Shown: piece by piece, positions 1 to 11,000 of the stretch | How the letters are laid out: each line of letters starts with the position of its first letter | Numbering within the stretch: the first letter of the stretch is position 1 | DNA from: Holothuria scabra | Taxonomy: Eukaryota > Echinodermata > Holothuroidea > Aspidochirotida > Holothuriidae | Direction of reading: 5' to 3' | DNA: 64,000 nucleotides | NCBI GenBank assembly: GCA_037179385.1 | Contig: CM074179.1 | Coordinates: 69,149,806-69,213,805, forward strand | The notes under the pieces: model-generated | The model's database searches: none | Told to the model about the DNA's origin: nothing | What the model saw: the letters and a program-made list of their open reading frames with translations, nothing else | Translations under genes and position numbers: made by a program

Positions 1-1203
1 ATGATACTACCGGCAAGTGTTCCTACAGAGGTAAAAATACGGTAAAAACCCAAGGCGCCTTGTCGATTTCTCGACCAGTTTCGTCTTGGGATGAACTTTT
101 AACAAAAACATTGAGTTACCAATCATATTATGAAAAATAAAGTATTACTTCTGAGAAATGTTTTAACAATTAGAAAATTAAAATGACACTAAAAACATAA
201 TTTTGTCGCTAATTTATCTTGAAAACGATATTTAAATTATGTTATAAATTAATTGTGAGCAAAATATTTCCATTGTATAGGCCATATGGGGTTGGCAGCA
301 TACAGCCGCAAGCTTTCTGACCTATTGCAGTGACGTCATTAGAGCGACATACTCAAGTTTCCTTCCGTCATTTCGCAGTTGCCCACTATTTTGATCCAGA
401 CCACCGTAGCTTGTAAGTCAAGGTATTTTGAGGAATGACGAACCGGGACTGAGAACCGAGTCCTAGGCCGGAGCTTGTCTGCTTGCGGGCCATTTCAATC
501 TTACAAAAACTAGGGTCACAAAAGATGCAAGCTGAATCTATAGGTCGAACGTACGAATTTTAACTTTTGTCTTTCGTGAAAGGGCATTGAAATGGAAGCG
601 GTTTCCATCATGATCTCGATCGTAGGCACACTACGCAAACAGGATCGATCGATCACGAAGGCATTGTTTCATCCGGCCGATTTGTTTTCTTTCCTGCTAA
701 ACATCTTGTTTTCTTTTCTTTATTTTCTTCCATTTCTTACATTTGAATTCTTTTTGAGGGTTTCCTTAGGGTCCCTTTTCTATCTCTGCCGACAGGTAGC
801 TACTATACGCACAGGGGCCCGCTATATGGTTCCACGTTCATGAGCCAATCACAGTTTGAGTTGGCTCCCATATAGTAGGCTGCCCTCGCACCTCATCCAT
901 TTTACAAACGTCGGTAAATATTTTCCAAAGGGGCGGCGAGTGTCCTTTCCCCTTGACTTCACCAGAACAGCAATCTATTGAAACTCAGGATATACTCGTG
1001 GCAATTAAGGCCAAACAGCCTGGTGGGGCGGAAACTAAAGACTCACGAGTCCCTTTTTGATTTTAGGCATACTGCAAGTCAGACAGTGACCACACGTTTA
1101 TTCTCAAGCACTAATAGCCTTAGCCGCGGGGACAGCAGAGGTATTTATCCTGGAGGAAGGGGCCAATAAAACTACTGAGGGAAACATATTGTTTTTCCCC
1201 CTA
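1..1203. other. Non-coding flank, no gene recognised
   Basis: AT-rich sequence with short open frames only. The frame at 592-843 is rich in Phe and Leu because of T-rich DNA and shows no domain. I see no splice-consistent coding exon and no transposon ends. Confidence 0.5.
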
Positions 1204-1272
1204 CCCCAGTAAATCAGCCAGATAAAAAAGAAAACGTTCCCCAGTAAATCAGCCAGATAAAAAAGAAAACGT
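1204..1272. repeat. 35-bp perfect tandem duplication
   Basis: The segment beginning CCCCAGTAAATCAGCC at 1204 is repeated at 1239 with an offset of 35 bases and, by eye, no mismatch. Two copies only. This is a recent slippage or local duplication with no sign of function. Confidence 0.85.
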
Positions 1273-2024
1273 AAAGCAGGGTAACAGGCAGAATATATCA
1301 TTGTACGTGGTGTACAGATGCCCACTTAACGGCTACGAAAATCCTCTTTTTGGACCTTTTAAACATAGGTGGGAGAACTGGGGGCCAGTCACCCCCCCCC
1401 CCCCCACACACAATATTTTTATGAAAATTTGAGGGGGACTGCCCCCACCCATAACTGAATGTCGCAAAATAAAATTTAAATTGCTTTTATTACATTTCGG
1501 CTATTCCATGGCTCAATTATTACTTTACAGAGTGCAAATTAGTTGCAAAGCTTCCGGGGGGTTCGCCCCTGGACCCACACATTACCGAAAACCTGTAGGA
1601 GAGTTTACTTTCGCCCTCCAAACTGTTCAAACAGTCCCATAAAAGGGCTAAAATGACAGAACTTCCTTGGGCCCTGTTGCGGCCCCCTGGACCTCACGAA
1701 TATTGCCTTGGGATTTTAAATAGAACTCCTTATTGATAAAATGTCCCAAAACACTTTGGATCTCTTAAAAATACCGTCTCAAATTATCAATCACATGTTC
1801 AATTTAAAACAGTAGCGTCAACATTTTGGCTTCTCCCTCCCCCCCCCCCTTAAACCCCCTTAAATTACTGTAAAGTATGTTTCTCCTCAATCAATGCCAC
1901 AGTACTTGATTCCATTCTCGTCCCGTACCTCACCCCACTCCTGAATTAAATTCATAGTTTAGAATCCTAAATTTAAATATGGTTTTCGACCATCTGGAGT
2001 CTCTCAGATCACTTAAATTGATGC
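1273..2024. other. Non-coding, C-rich tracts and a short repeat fragment
   Basis: Holds a poly-C run near 1390-1405 and another near 1840-1850. At about 1550-1582 there is a fragment (GCTTCCGGGGGGTTCGCC) resembling the interspersed repeat at 2025-2165. No gene seen. Confidence 0.5.
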
Positions 2025-2165
2025 GCTTCCGGGGCGAAGCCCCTATGGGCCTCTACCGGGGTTTTGTCCCTGGAACCCACTAGGGGCCATTTAGAGGCCC
2101 TTGGACCCCACGCCGAATGGGTTTTGCCCTTCGCGCAAATTCAGACGCCTTACGGCGCCACGTTT
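2025..2165 (+). repeat. Interspersed GC-rich repeat, copy 1
   Basis: The run of short motifs (CTTCCGGGGCGAAGCCCC, then TTTTGTCCCTGGAACCC, CCACTAGGGG, CTTGGACCCCACG) recurs in the same order at 63145-63290 (ggggTTCACCCC, CTTTGTCCCTAGAACCCC, CACTAGGGGG, AAGACCCCACC). An open frame (2064-2411) crosses it but is not conserved between copies. Class unknown; a DNA-transposon or SINE fragment is possible. Confidence 0.5.
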
Positions 2166-2539
2166 ATGTCGGCTGCCGAAAATTTGTGCTCCCCCCTCCC
2201 AATAAAAACATCTTCCTCCGCCTATGTTAAAGTTAGTGTGGCATGTCAACAAAAGGCCATGACTTTACTAAGCAAAGGAGCAAGCATTCCTGGGGAAAAT
2301 TCTTTTGAAATTATGTCAGTTTATACTCTAGTGGGGGGATTAGAGGGGTGCACCCGGGAGCCCATGAGTTTGAAATTTCCCGAAGGATACTTTTTAAACA
2401 CTTTCCTATAGATAGGTAATCATTTTGCCCTCTTGTTTGTTCATCATTTTGTAATTTCTTTCATCCTCGCAAAATAATAATCATGTTAAAGTACACCATA
2501 ATTTCAGAGTTCCATTAAATGGGAGCTGGAGCCGGAACT

Positions 2540-2830
2540 GCTTTCTCAAAATTTCTTGAAACCCCTTCCTCTAGAATCAGGACTTACTGCCAAAGGGCCT
2601 TTTCGATCATTGCGCCCCATCTTTGGAACCATATTTCTGATCATATTAGGCATTCTTCTACTTTTAACACCTTTAAAACTCTTCTTAAGTGTCACTTGCT
2701 TAAACTGCCATTTTCTTTGTAATTAAGTTGTTCGTTTATTTCTTCTCTGTAAAGCGCATTGAGATGTTTTTTTAACATTAATGCGCTATGAAAATGCTTA
2801 ATTATTATATTATTATTCTTAACGCACACA
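2540..2830 (+). pseudogene. 3' remnant of a CR1/L2-like LINE
   Basis: Reading 2519-2722 gives a tail with QRAFSIIAPHLWN, then an IR-x-S-S-TF motif and FKTLLKCHL. This matches the usual C-terminus of the reverse transcriptase of CR1/L2-type LINEs (RAFS..AP.LWN...IR...FK..LK). After the stop comes GCGCATTGAGATG, then AATGCGCTATGAAAA and an ATT-rich tail at about 2800-2818, the typical 3' end of this LINE group. The reverse transcriptase core and the endonuclease are missing, so this is a dead 5'-truncated copy. Family assignment rests on remembered consensus features. Confidence 0.7.
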
Positions 2831-4313
2831 AAAATTACGGTAGATTTAGGCCTACACAACAATAAAGAGATAAATAAGGATTAGTACCCAAACTTTTCTG
2901 GTTCTTTATTTTATTTTTTCTTTGTTTTATTTTTATTTATTTTTTTTTATTTTTTTAGCCATTTTCACAGACTAGTCCCCTTCGCGTCGTTTCCAGCAGA
3001 AAACTGCTACATATTAAGACTGAAGTATCCCAGTCGACATATCTAATAGAAAATATACAAATTTATGACTGTATGATGTTGATTTTTTACATAAAAGACA
3101 TATAATTTCTTAATGGTCCTTAAAACAAAACCCTGTCAAGTTTTATTTCATGAATGTTTTGCTATGTCAGAGCATTTCAATTTTCAATGACTTCATCCTT
3201 TCGAAAACCATACGTCGGTTATAGTACGCTAGTTCTGTAATCCGTTTGGCGCGTGTACGTATGTGGGGCCCAGCGTGTGATGCACCAAATGTACAGATCT
3301 CAACACGTAGAGTTTGGCGTTCCCTTGCTTTCGTGCAGTACTTGCATGCAACACTACTATAAGCCTAAATCTGAATACCAACCCGAACGAAAATAGGGAC
3401 TCAGCCCTCCTTTGCGGCTTAATATATTTATACCAAAGGGGCAATTCAAAGCAGGCCACTCAATAGAACAACACTTATGATTCTTCCTTATGTTATACTA
3501 GTTGAATTAAGAAAGAAATTGATGTCACCAAATTTTCATGAAGACTCAAATTTTGGAAAACTACCTGTTGTAGGAGCGGGCTGGTTTGCCTTTTTCCCTA
3601 CGATTTGGAGGATGTGCGCATGTGCACAGCCAGTCATCAAAAACGAATCACCGAACTGTCTTATTTCCCGGCCTCGGACTGCATTATTTTCTTTTCTCTT
3701 CTTTCCCTGACATGTGAAGAATTTCATTCATCAGTTCATACGGACCAATCAGCTTTTTATACACAGGAAATAAACCGGTCAATTTTTCCAAATTAAGAGT
3801 TTTAACACTTTTTTAATAATTCTGACACTAGGCTGGATTATGTAAGATCAGGTCAAATACCTTTTAATTCAAATCCACGTAATTTTAACCCTTTCAAGTT
3901 TCAACCCTAACATTGAATTTGAAACTAATTTAAAATTTTCCAACGCAAGCCAACGAAAGAAACTAACCAGTCGTCCAGGAGGGCTCAGATTGTCACGTGG
4001 CCACCTCTTCCGTAGCTATCGGAGTTTCGCTCTTCTTATTGGAGAGCCTGTCTCCATTAGGAGGAGCATGGTGATCCTTAGACGTAGTCTCCTTCTTCTA
4101 ATAACAAGTTACGTTTTCAAGTTGAGTGAAACTGACCGGCCCCAACCCCTTAAGCATATATTTTTCATTGCTTTTACGATATCACTATTTCCATTTGTAT
4201 ATGCGTTACAAAGTAGACACGGGAAGTGTCATTTCCAGAAATCTGAGAGGAAGTTTCGGCCAAAATTTTCTTTACACTTGGCGCCGATTATAACGTTCAA
4301 TGCTTATAAAGAA
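2831..4313. other. Non-coding, no gene recognised
   Basis: Contains a T-rich low-complexity patch at about 2900-2960. The open frames at 3477-3710, 3605-3796 and 3990-4391 have no recognisable domain and no plausible splice context. Confidence 0.5.
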
Positions 4314-4475
4314 CAGGCGCGGATCCAAGGGAGACAGGGAGCTTTTGGAGCCTCAACATTCGGTCCCTTTTTCGTCAACAATCAACAATAAAAAACAAGG
4401 AAATTAGCATTGCAACTCTCTCACACCCCCTTTCTCTTAAATCAGACCTCTCTGGAATGTAATTATCCGCGCCTG
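4314..4475 (+). mobile_element. MITE with CAGGCGCGGATCC ends, copy 1
   Basis: Starts CAGGCGCGGATCCAAGG and ends ATCCGCGCCTG, a terminal inverted repeat. A second copy in the opposite orientation lies at 18044-18196. The two interiors align once one is reversed (shared GCTTTT..GCCTCA and GGAACT/GCAACT..CCCTCACACC blocks). The ends begin with CAG, as hAT elements often do. Flanking 8-mers do not match cleanly, so the target duplication is decayed or the right flank was altered. The last eight bases (CGCGCCTG) were duplicated when the larger element at 4476 inserted. Confidence 0.75.
4468..4475. repeat. Left 8-bp target-site duplication
   Basis: CGCGCCTG, identical to 12299-12306, immediately outside the inverted ends of the 4476-12298 element. 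Eight bases is the hAT signature. Confidence 0.85.
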
Positions 4476-5404
4476 CAGGGGTGGCGCCAGGATTTCCCCG
4501 ACAGGGGGCCAAGCTCCCCGACAGGGGGGGCCGGCATTTCAAGGCCCCGACAAAGGTTTTGAGCTCGTCCCGGTGGGACGTGAATTAACAGATTTTTAAG
4601 CGCGAAGTTTTTGGCCTTCTTTTCAACAAATACTTAAAAATCTGGAGTTAACGTTGGAGACAAAATTTAAATTTTTTTTAAAGAAATTTTGCTTTTGTGA
4701 GGACCATTAAAAAGTTAAGACGTTTATTGAAGGATCTGTCCTCCATATGGGAAAAATCAAAAACGTTATATAGGCGACAGCTGTAAATATTTTGGGGTTA
4801 CGCATCTAATCGTACTAGGCCTACCTACTAAGGCTTCAACATGAGACTAGGTTGCCCGACATTTTTCTCCTTTTTTGAACGAAGATTTGAAAATTTAGAG
4901 CTCATTTTATTGGAGAAATTTTGGAATTTAATGGAAGAAAATTTGTTTGGGGAACAGTTATTATGAAATATTTGGGTTATTTATTAAGTGATATGACTTT
5001 CAAGAGCGAAATTAGGTAGAATGTTGGGGTAATTAACAGAGTTGGCTTTGGTTAGTTATTGTACGGAGTATCCATCGAAATTGGAAAATTTTGCCAATTT
5101 TAACTATCTGAAGCTTATACTGGAGAAAACTTTTAATTTTGTGACAGATTTACCGGTTTTATGGAAGAATCTAGTCTTCTTACAAGAAAATCAAGTAGGG
5201 CGTGATCTGTAGTTTGGTTGGGGTTACTGAATATCATCATGCAGATTAAGGCCCTCGGACCATATTGGGAAAATTCCCCCGGAAATAGTTTGGCTTCCCA
5301 TACATTTAAAGTTTTATATTTTATATATTGACATAGACGTACGGGAGCGTTTCAGTTTCGGAGGGGCAGAATTGTCTCTTTTGTCCGAAAGATGTAATTT
5401 TCCC

Positions 5405-5830
5405 CAGAGACTATCAAAGTGCAGAACACAGAAATTTTTTAAAAATTCAGAACCTCCAGACAGCAGGAAATGGCATTTCCCGGGCTCGTACCTAAAAACA
5501 AATCAGTCTTTTTTGAGCTTTCTTTGGCAATGAAATTTTCAACTTCATAATATTGTCCCAAAACGAAGAACAATTTGCAAGCTTGCAATGTTCTGTTAAG
5601 TAATCTGTTCGACCAAAACACTCTATCTAAGCGGAGCGCCACCATCAATCGGCGCAGAACGTACAGAAAATTGTTAAAAATTCTAACCCATCAGACAGCC
5701 GGAACAGGCATTTCCCAGACTTGTAACTAGTAATGAAGTAGTCGTTATTTTGAGCTTTCCTTTAAAAGGAAAGTTTCACTTCCATAGAAAAAACCCAACT
5801 CGCTAAGTGATCAGAAAATTACCATATAAA
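5405..5830. repeat. Internal tandem units of the hAT-type element
   Basis: Two diverged units about 236 bases apart share AAAATT..TTAAAAATTC, CAGACAGC.GG.A, GGCATTTCCC.G.CT and a TTTTGAGCTTTC block. The second unit opens with CTAAGCGGAGCGCCACCAT at about 5626. The same opening recurs at 51059 inside a different hAT-type element. No coding potential seen. Confidence 0.6.
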
Positions 5831-6097
5831 AGGGTACTGCTGCAATTAAATAGATGTAATGTTCTTGTCTCTTTTCGGAGGAAAACTCTGCAACGGAATT
5901 GAAAACATACTAGTATTTTTGCCTCTATATAAAAATCGTCGTTGTAGTCCATTGCAAGGCCGGCTTAAAAGATGAGATTTTCTACGTGACTTCCCAGACT
6001 CCAAACTATTAATTATTTTCCTTTCTATGTATTTGAATTTTTGAAAGTATGTCACGTTACAAGGTGGCTTCAAATGAATTTTCAGTCAGACTTATTA

Positions 6098-7417
6098 CAC
6101 TCTTAAAACGTTGGGTAAAATATCCGTTGGTTAAAGAAGTTTATGAAATGTGTTGGTAAAACTTTGCCCAACTTTGGGGCTAATTGGTGCACTGTTTAAA
6201 CGCTGGGCAAAGTTTTTGTTGAGTAAAAGTAATTGCCTAATTGTTGGTCAATCTTTGCTCACATAATGGTTAAATTTCCCCTTCCATGCACGTGTATACT
6301 GTAATACCCAACTGACTGGTCAAAATGACGATAAGATTTTATTCTACAGTTGAGCATATTTTCCCTTTACCCACTTTTTTCTAAAAGTCCCCACGACTCT
6401 CTGGCGAAGAGCCAAGGGGCGAAAACCAAACGATTACTCCCTTTACCCACTTGTTGGGTAATTTTTTTGCCAATTTGTTGGGTATATTGTTGGTTGCAGT
6501 GTTTTCACCAAACCACAGTACCCTTGACCCGATTTGTTTCACAATTCTTCTCATAATCAGACATGGTACCATAATCTAAAAATTCTCTTTGGCATCTTTT
6601 ATATTGGCCAAAAAGCTAAACTCGTACATTATTTTAGACCATGAAATCGATGTCTATTTCCATTAAATTCTATAAATAGTACTACGAACTAGAACACATT
6701 TGTATGAGATTCCATGATTCGTATTTGGCGCAAAACTGCTATCCAATGAGAGGTCAGGATCTGGGATATTCTCTTCCACGTCCGAATGAGCATTTATATA
6801 TTATTATTTGAAACATTTCGGCATAACAAGAAACCTGTCTCATAACCATGATAGCAGTGTATGAGAGCTACGGACCAGCTAATTCTCATGCTGCCCTTGT
6901 GTTCATATTTATGCATTGATGAAACTACAAGACTTCATCACATCATTTACACACATCATTTTACAGTGCCTTTTAAAAATACAGAGCCTTTTAAAAATGA
7001 TAGTTTTGGACGTACTTATGCGGAACTCAGTGACAAACCAAATAGAATATTAAGCCAGGGTTTATTAACTGGGACCGATGGGTTGCCATAACCAGGGAGC
7101 TGCAGTGGCAGCTCCCTGTCATAACCTACAACCTAACATGTAAAGAAAGCACCAAAGTTTAAGGAAAAGATGATTAACATATAACCAACATTTGGTTAAT
7201 GCATTTGCCCAACAGCTTAATAAAAGAAGTGACCAACAAGTGGGTATGTTTTTAAATGCTTATTTCCCAAACAGTTGGGTAATCTCCTGCCCAACAGTTG
7301 GGTTCAAACTTTACCAAATTCGGTTGGTTAAAGTTTTGCCCAACTGTTTAGGTTGTTGAATAGATGCCCAGTGTTGGTCAAAAAGTTGGGCAAAACTTGC
7401 CCACTTTTTTAAGAGTG
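6098..7417. mobile_element. Foldback/MITE with TA target duplication, 1.3 kb
   Basis: Ends are CACTCTTAAAA.GTTGGG on the left and its inverse CCCA..TTTTTTAAGAGTG on the right, with TA on both sides (6096-6097, 7418-7419), as for Tc1/mariner-type elements. The arms are filled with many short TTGGGTAA / TTGCCCAAC words in both orientations, so each half could fold on itself. No transposase is present. A 68-bp piece at about 6373-6440 also occurs at 18621-18690, and a 26-bp palindrome lies at 7093-7118, so the interior has received foreign pieces. Confidence 0.7.
7093..7118. repeat. 26-bp palindrome, copy 1
   Basis: CAGGGAGCTGC, four-base spacer AGTG, then GCAGCTCCCTG. The 11-bp arms are perfect. 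Same length and layout as 26319-26344 and 52975-53000, with no shared flanks. Confidence 0.8.
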
Positions 7418-7851
7418 TAGGAGACATTTTCACATTACTGTTTATCATTGGCTTATGTGTAGCTGAAACGGCCTGTCTGATTTTCATTACCGTTACTAGA
7501 ATTCGGCTGTCGGGGCAGGCCAGGTGGCAGAACATTGGTCACCGCATGCACCTGAACAACATCTCGTCTGTTTTTGTCAGGAAAATTGGGAATTGTGAGT
7601 TTCCTTGAAGAATATTATCTTCTAGTGAGCAAAATCAAGAAGACCGCCCCGATGACTGAAGTTTATAAGACCCGCACCTTTATCAGTTTAACGTGGACAC
7701 GCAGATGAAGGCTCGCCGACGAATTTTTTTTTTTTCTCATTTAATCTTTATTTTCTCTTGGCCATCAAATTCAGGTAAAGGTTACAAAAGACATTGAAAC
7801 AGCAAATATTCCATTAAAATAACATTAACAAAAGATACAGAAATATTAATC

Positions 7852-8068
7852 TTAATCTTCTAAATCCAGCAACGTATACCATGGCAACCAATATCTTTCC
7901 CAAATGTTTACTTTCATGTTTTCCTTGAAAATATATTCGTTAATGTCAAAATAATACTTTAAAAACTTCTGCAAGCTATACACCGACGGGATGGATTTTT
8001 GTTGCTTACACTTAAAAATATGAAACTTCACCAAAATGATCAGAAGGTTACCGACTCGGGCAAAATCA
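7852..8068 (-). pseudogene. Frameshifted C-terminal tail of the LINE ORF2 protein
   Basis: In the neighbouring frame the translation runs through GDFARVGNLLIILVKF, then a HIFKCK block, to a stop at 7854-7852. Hydrophobic residues followed by Lys/His-x-x-KCK is the usual tail after the zinc knuckle of L1-type ORF2 proteins. The switch is explained by loss of one base upstream of the premature stop, for example in the GGGG run (8072-8069, minus strand). Because of the shift, the tail is not made from this copy unless ribosomes slip. Confidence 0.75.
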
Positions 8069-11000
8069 CCCCAAATAAAACAACGCTAATATCAAGGAGA
8101 TTAATATTGATATTTGCTTTAGTGAAAATATTATGCAAATAATTCCAAAGAACAGATGTGAAATTGCAATAATAAAAGAAGTGCTGGATTGTTTCAGTTT
8201 CGTTGTGGCAAAAGCTACACTTATCGGAATCAATTGCATTTATAACAAAGAGATATTTGTTCGTAGGGACAATTCGGTGAAGAATACTGTACTGAAACCA
8301 TCTAATCTGAACGTCAATAGAGCAGCTGAAAGGTATGGAACAATATAAACTCCAGGATTCTGGAGAAACGTTTAAGTATTCACACCATTTGTTATACGAG
8401 GTCTTACGAAACTTTGACAGTTTTACGAGTTTACTATAAACAGCTTTACATGAAAACAGACCACGGTGTAACATAATATTACATAAATTATTTACAGGGT
8501 TTGGAAGGTTATGGTCTAAAGTGCTAAAAAATTCACCCCAAGTTGTTTTAACAGAGTTTATTAGCCCGTAATATTCAAGAAAATGTGTCTTAATGTCATA
8601 CATTCGAACTAAATCCTCTTGGTTATAGAAATCACCATTCGAATCAATGAGATCATTTATAAAAACGATGCCCTTTTTGTACCAATGAGAGTAATTAGCA
8701 ACGGGTACATTGCCTACTGTAATAAAATTACTTTTCCAAAGCGGCTGACTTAAAATAAAAACGTCTTTTCCCATTTCATCCTCTGAAATACCTTTCAAAC
8801 TTAAATAGTAATAAGTGGAGGTCAGAACATCTTTCCAAAAAGCATTCCTTACACATTGACCTGCCAGTCTAATAACATCGTTTCCATACTTATATAAATC
8901 ATCAAGGTCAATTTGGTAATTTTGTAAATAAAAGCCTGCGTGTCCTCCATTACCACTGCTCAGCATACGAGCAAAGCATGAAACTTTGAGTGCACGACAA
9001 TAAGTTACAATGTCAATCATTTTTATACCACCCTCAGAATAGCCTTGAATAATCTGGTTACGACTGATACGATCTGGTTTCCCTTTCCAGACAAAACGGT
9101 AAAATAAGTTACTAACAGTTGTAAGAAAGTCGCTTGAGGGGGAAGGAAGAGTAAGCAAAAAATAATTGAAGTGAGGGAGGATTAGTGATTTGAGTATTGT
9201 AATTCTCCCTAAGACACTCATATTTCTTTTCAAATAAAAATTCGTTATCCTTTCTAGTTTTGTCTTAGCTTTATCAAAATTTTTTACTGTCATACTGGCA
9301 ATATCTGTGTTGAAGGTGATACCGAGGAGATTAAAATCCTCCCCAATAACCCAATGAATATTATTATGATTGTCATTAAAGGGCAATTTGGAGCCAGATA
9401 AAGACCCTATTCCTACTAAAAATGACTTGTTATAATTAAGTTTTAAACCAGAGATTTCACCAAAAAAATTAAGTTGATCCAATAATCGTTTGAAATACTC
9501 CTCCTTTGCTTTGATAAAGAAGGTGGTATCATCAGCATATTGCGTCATTTTACATTCTTTGTCACCAATGTTAATACCACAAATCGATTTATCATTATAA
9601 ATTAATAAATTCAAAAGCTGCGTACATAAAATAAAGAGATAAGGGGACAGTGGGTCACCTTGTCTGCATCCTCTTTGAATAGGAAAAGAGTTCGTAGGAA
9701 ACCCATTGACAAGAACAGAGGAGGAAGCGCAGTTGTAGAAAGTTTTGACCCACTGCATAATAGAAGGACCAAAATTAAAAAGATTTAGGACCTTTCTGAT
9801 GAAGGAGAGGGACAGGGAGTCAAAGGCAGTTTGAAAGTCAATAGCAAAAAGCAGCCCGGGCTCATTTTCATCGTCGAGCGTACACATAATATCATAAACT
9901 GTACGAATACAATCACCAATGTAGCGCCCTTTCAAAAACCCATTCTGGTCAAGAGATATTAAATCCGGGAGTACCGTCTTTAAGCGGTTGGCAATACAAG
10001 TCGAAGCAAGTTTATAGGAAACATTAAGAAGGGATATGGGTCTCCAGTTTCTTAAAAAATTACGAGGTTTGCAACCTTTTGGTATTAGAGTAATAATACC
10101 ATGTCTTTGTGTGCTAGACAGTAAGGAATTTTTATAACCATAGTTCAGAGATCGAACTAAGAAATGACCAATATCATCCCAGAAAAATTTATAAAATTTC
10201 ACAGTTAACCCACCTGGCCCAGGAGACTTATTACCTTTCATACCTAGTAAGCTCATGTAAACTTCCTCATAGGCAAGAGGACCTTCTAAAGAAAGAGATA
10301 GATAACGTGATAAAGGCTTTACAAAGGGGGAAAAGATGCCACGAAGGTCAACATCAGAGACGTTCATATCCTGTGAGCTGTATAGTGTTCTATAAAAATC
10401 ATGAACTTCACGCTGAATACCTTCAATGTCGGATATATCCTCACTGTTATCATTTGTGATACGAGTTATTAACTTATTTACATAGTTGCGTTTTTCCACA
10501 TTAAGAAAAAAATGAGATGGTTTCTCCCCATCTTCAATCAATTGTGCACGTGATCTAATTAAAATCCCTCGGTAATTCACTGCCCTAAGATTTTCAAGCT
10601 CATTTTTCAGTACCTCCAAATAATCTCTTAAAATGACGCAATCTGCAAAATTAGTTTCTAAACGTTCTATTTCGCTTAAGAGAAATTGTTCCCTTTCATT
10701 TTGTACACGTTTCTTATGAGCCGAGTAGGAGATAGACCTCCCACGGATATTTAATAACAACGTTTCGAAAAAAAGTTGATCATTAATGTTAAACCGTATG
10801 TCATTTCTACTAGCTTGTAGGCCGTTATAAATAGTATTGGATACAGCATAAACAGAAATAGTTTCAGCAATAACATCTTTTATAATGCTTACATAACGTT
10901 CATCTTTTAAAAGCGAATTATTGAATTTCCAAAAGCCTCTACCTGTTATAACACTACTGAGCTTAAAAGTTGTGCTAATCAAAGAATGATCGGATCTATA

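Noticed and set aside
2064..2411. 115-codon open frame
   Set aside because: Starts inside an interspersed repeat and is not preserved in the other copy at 63145.
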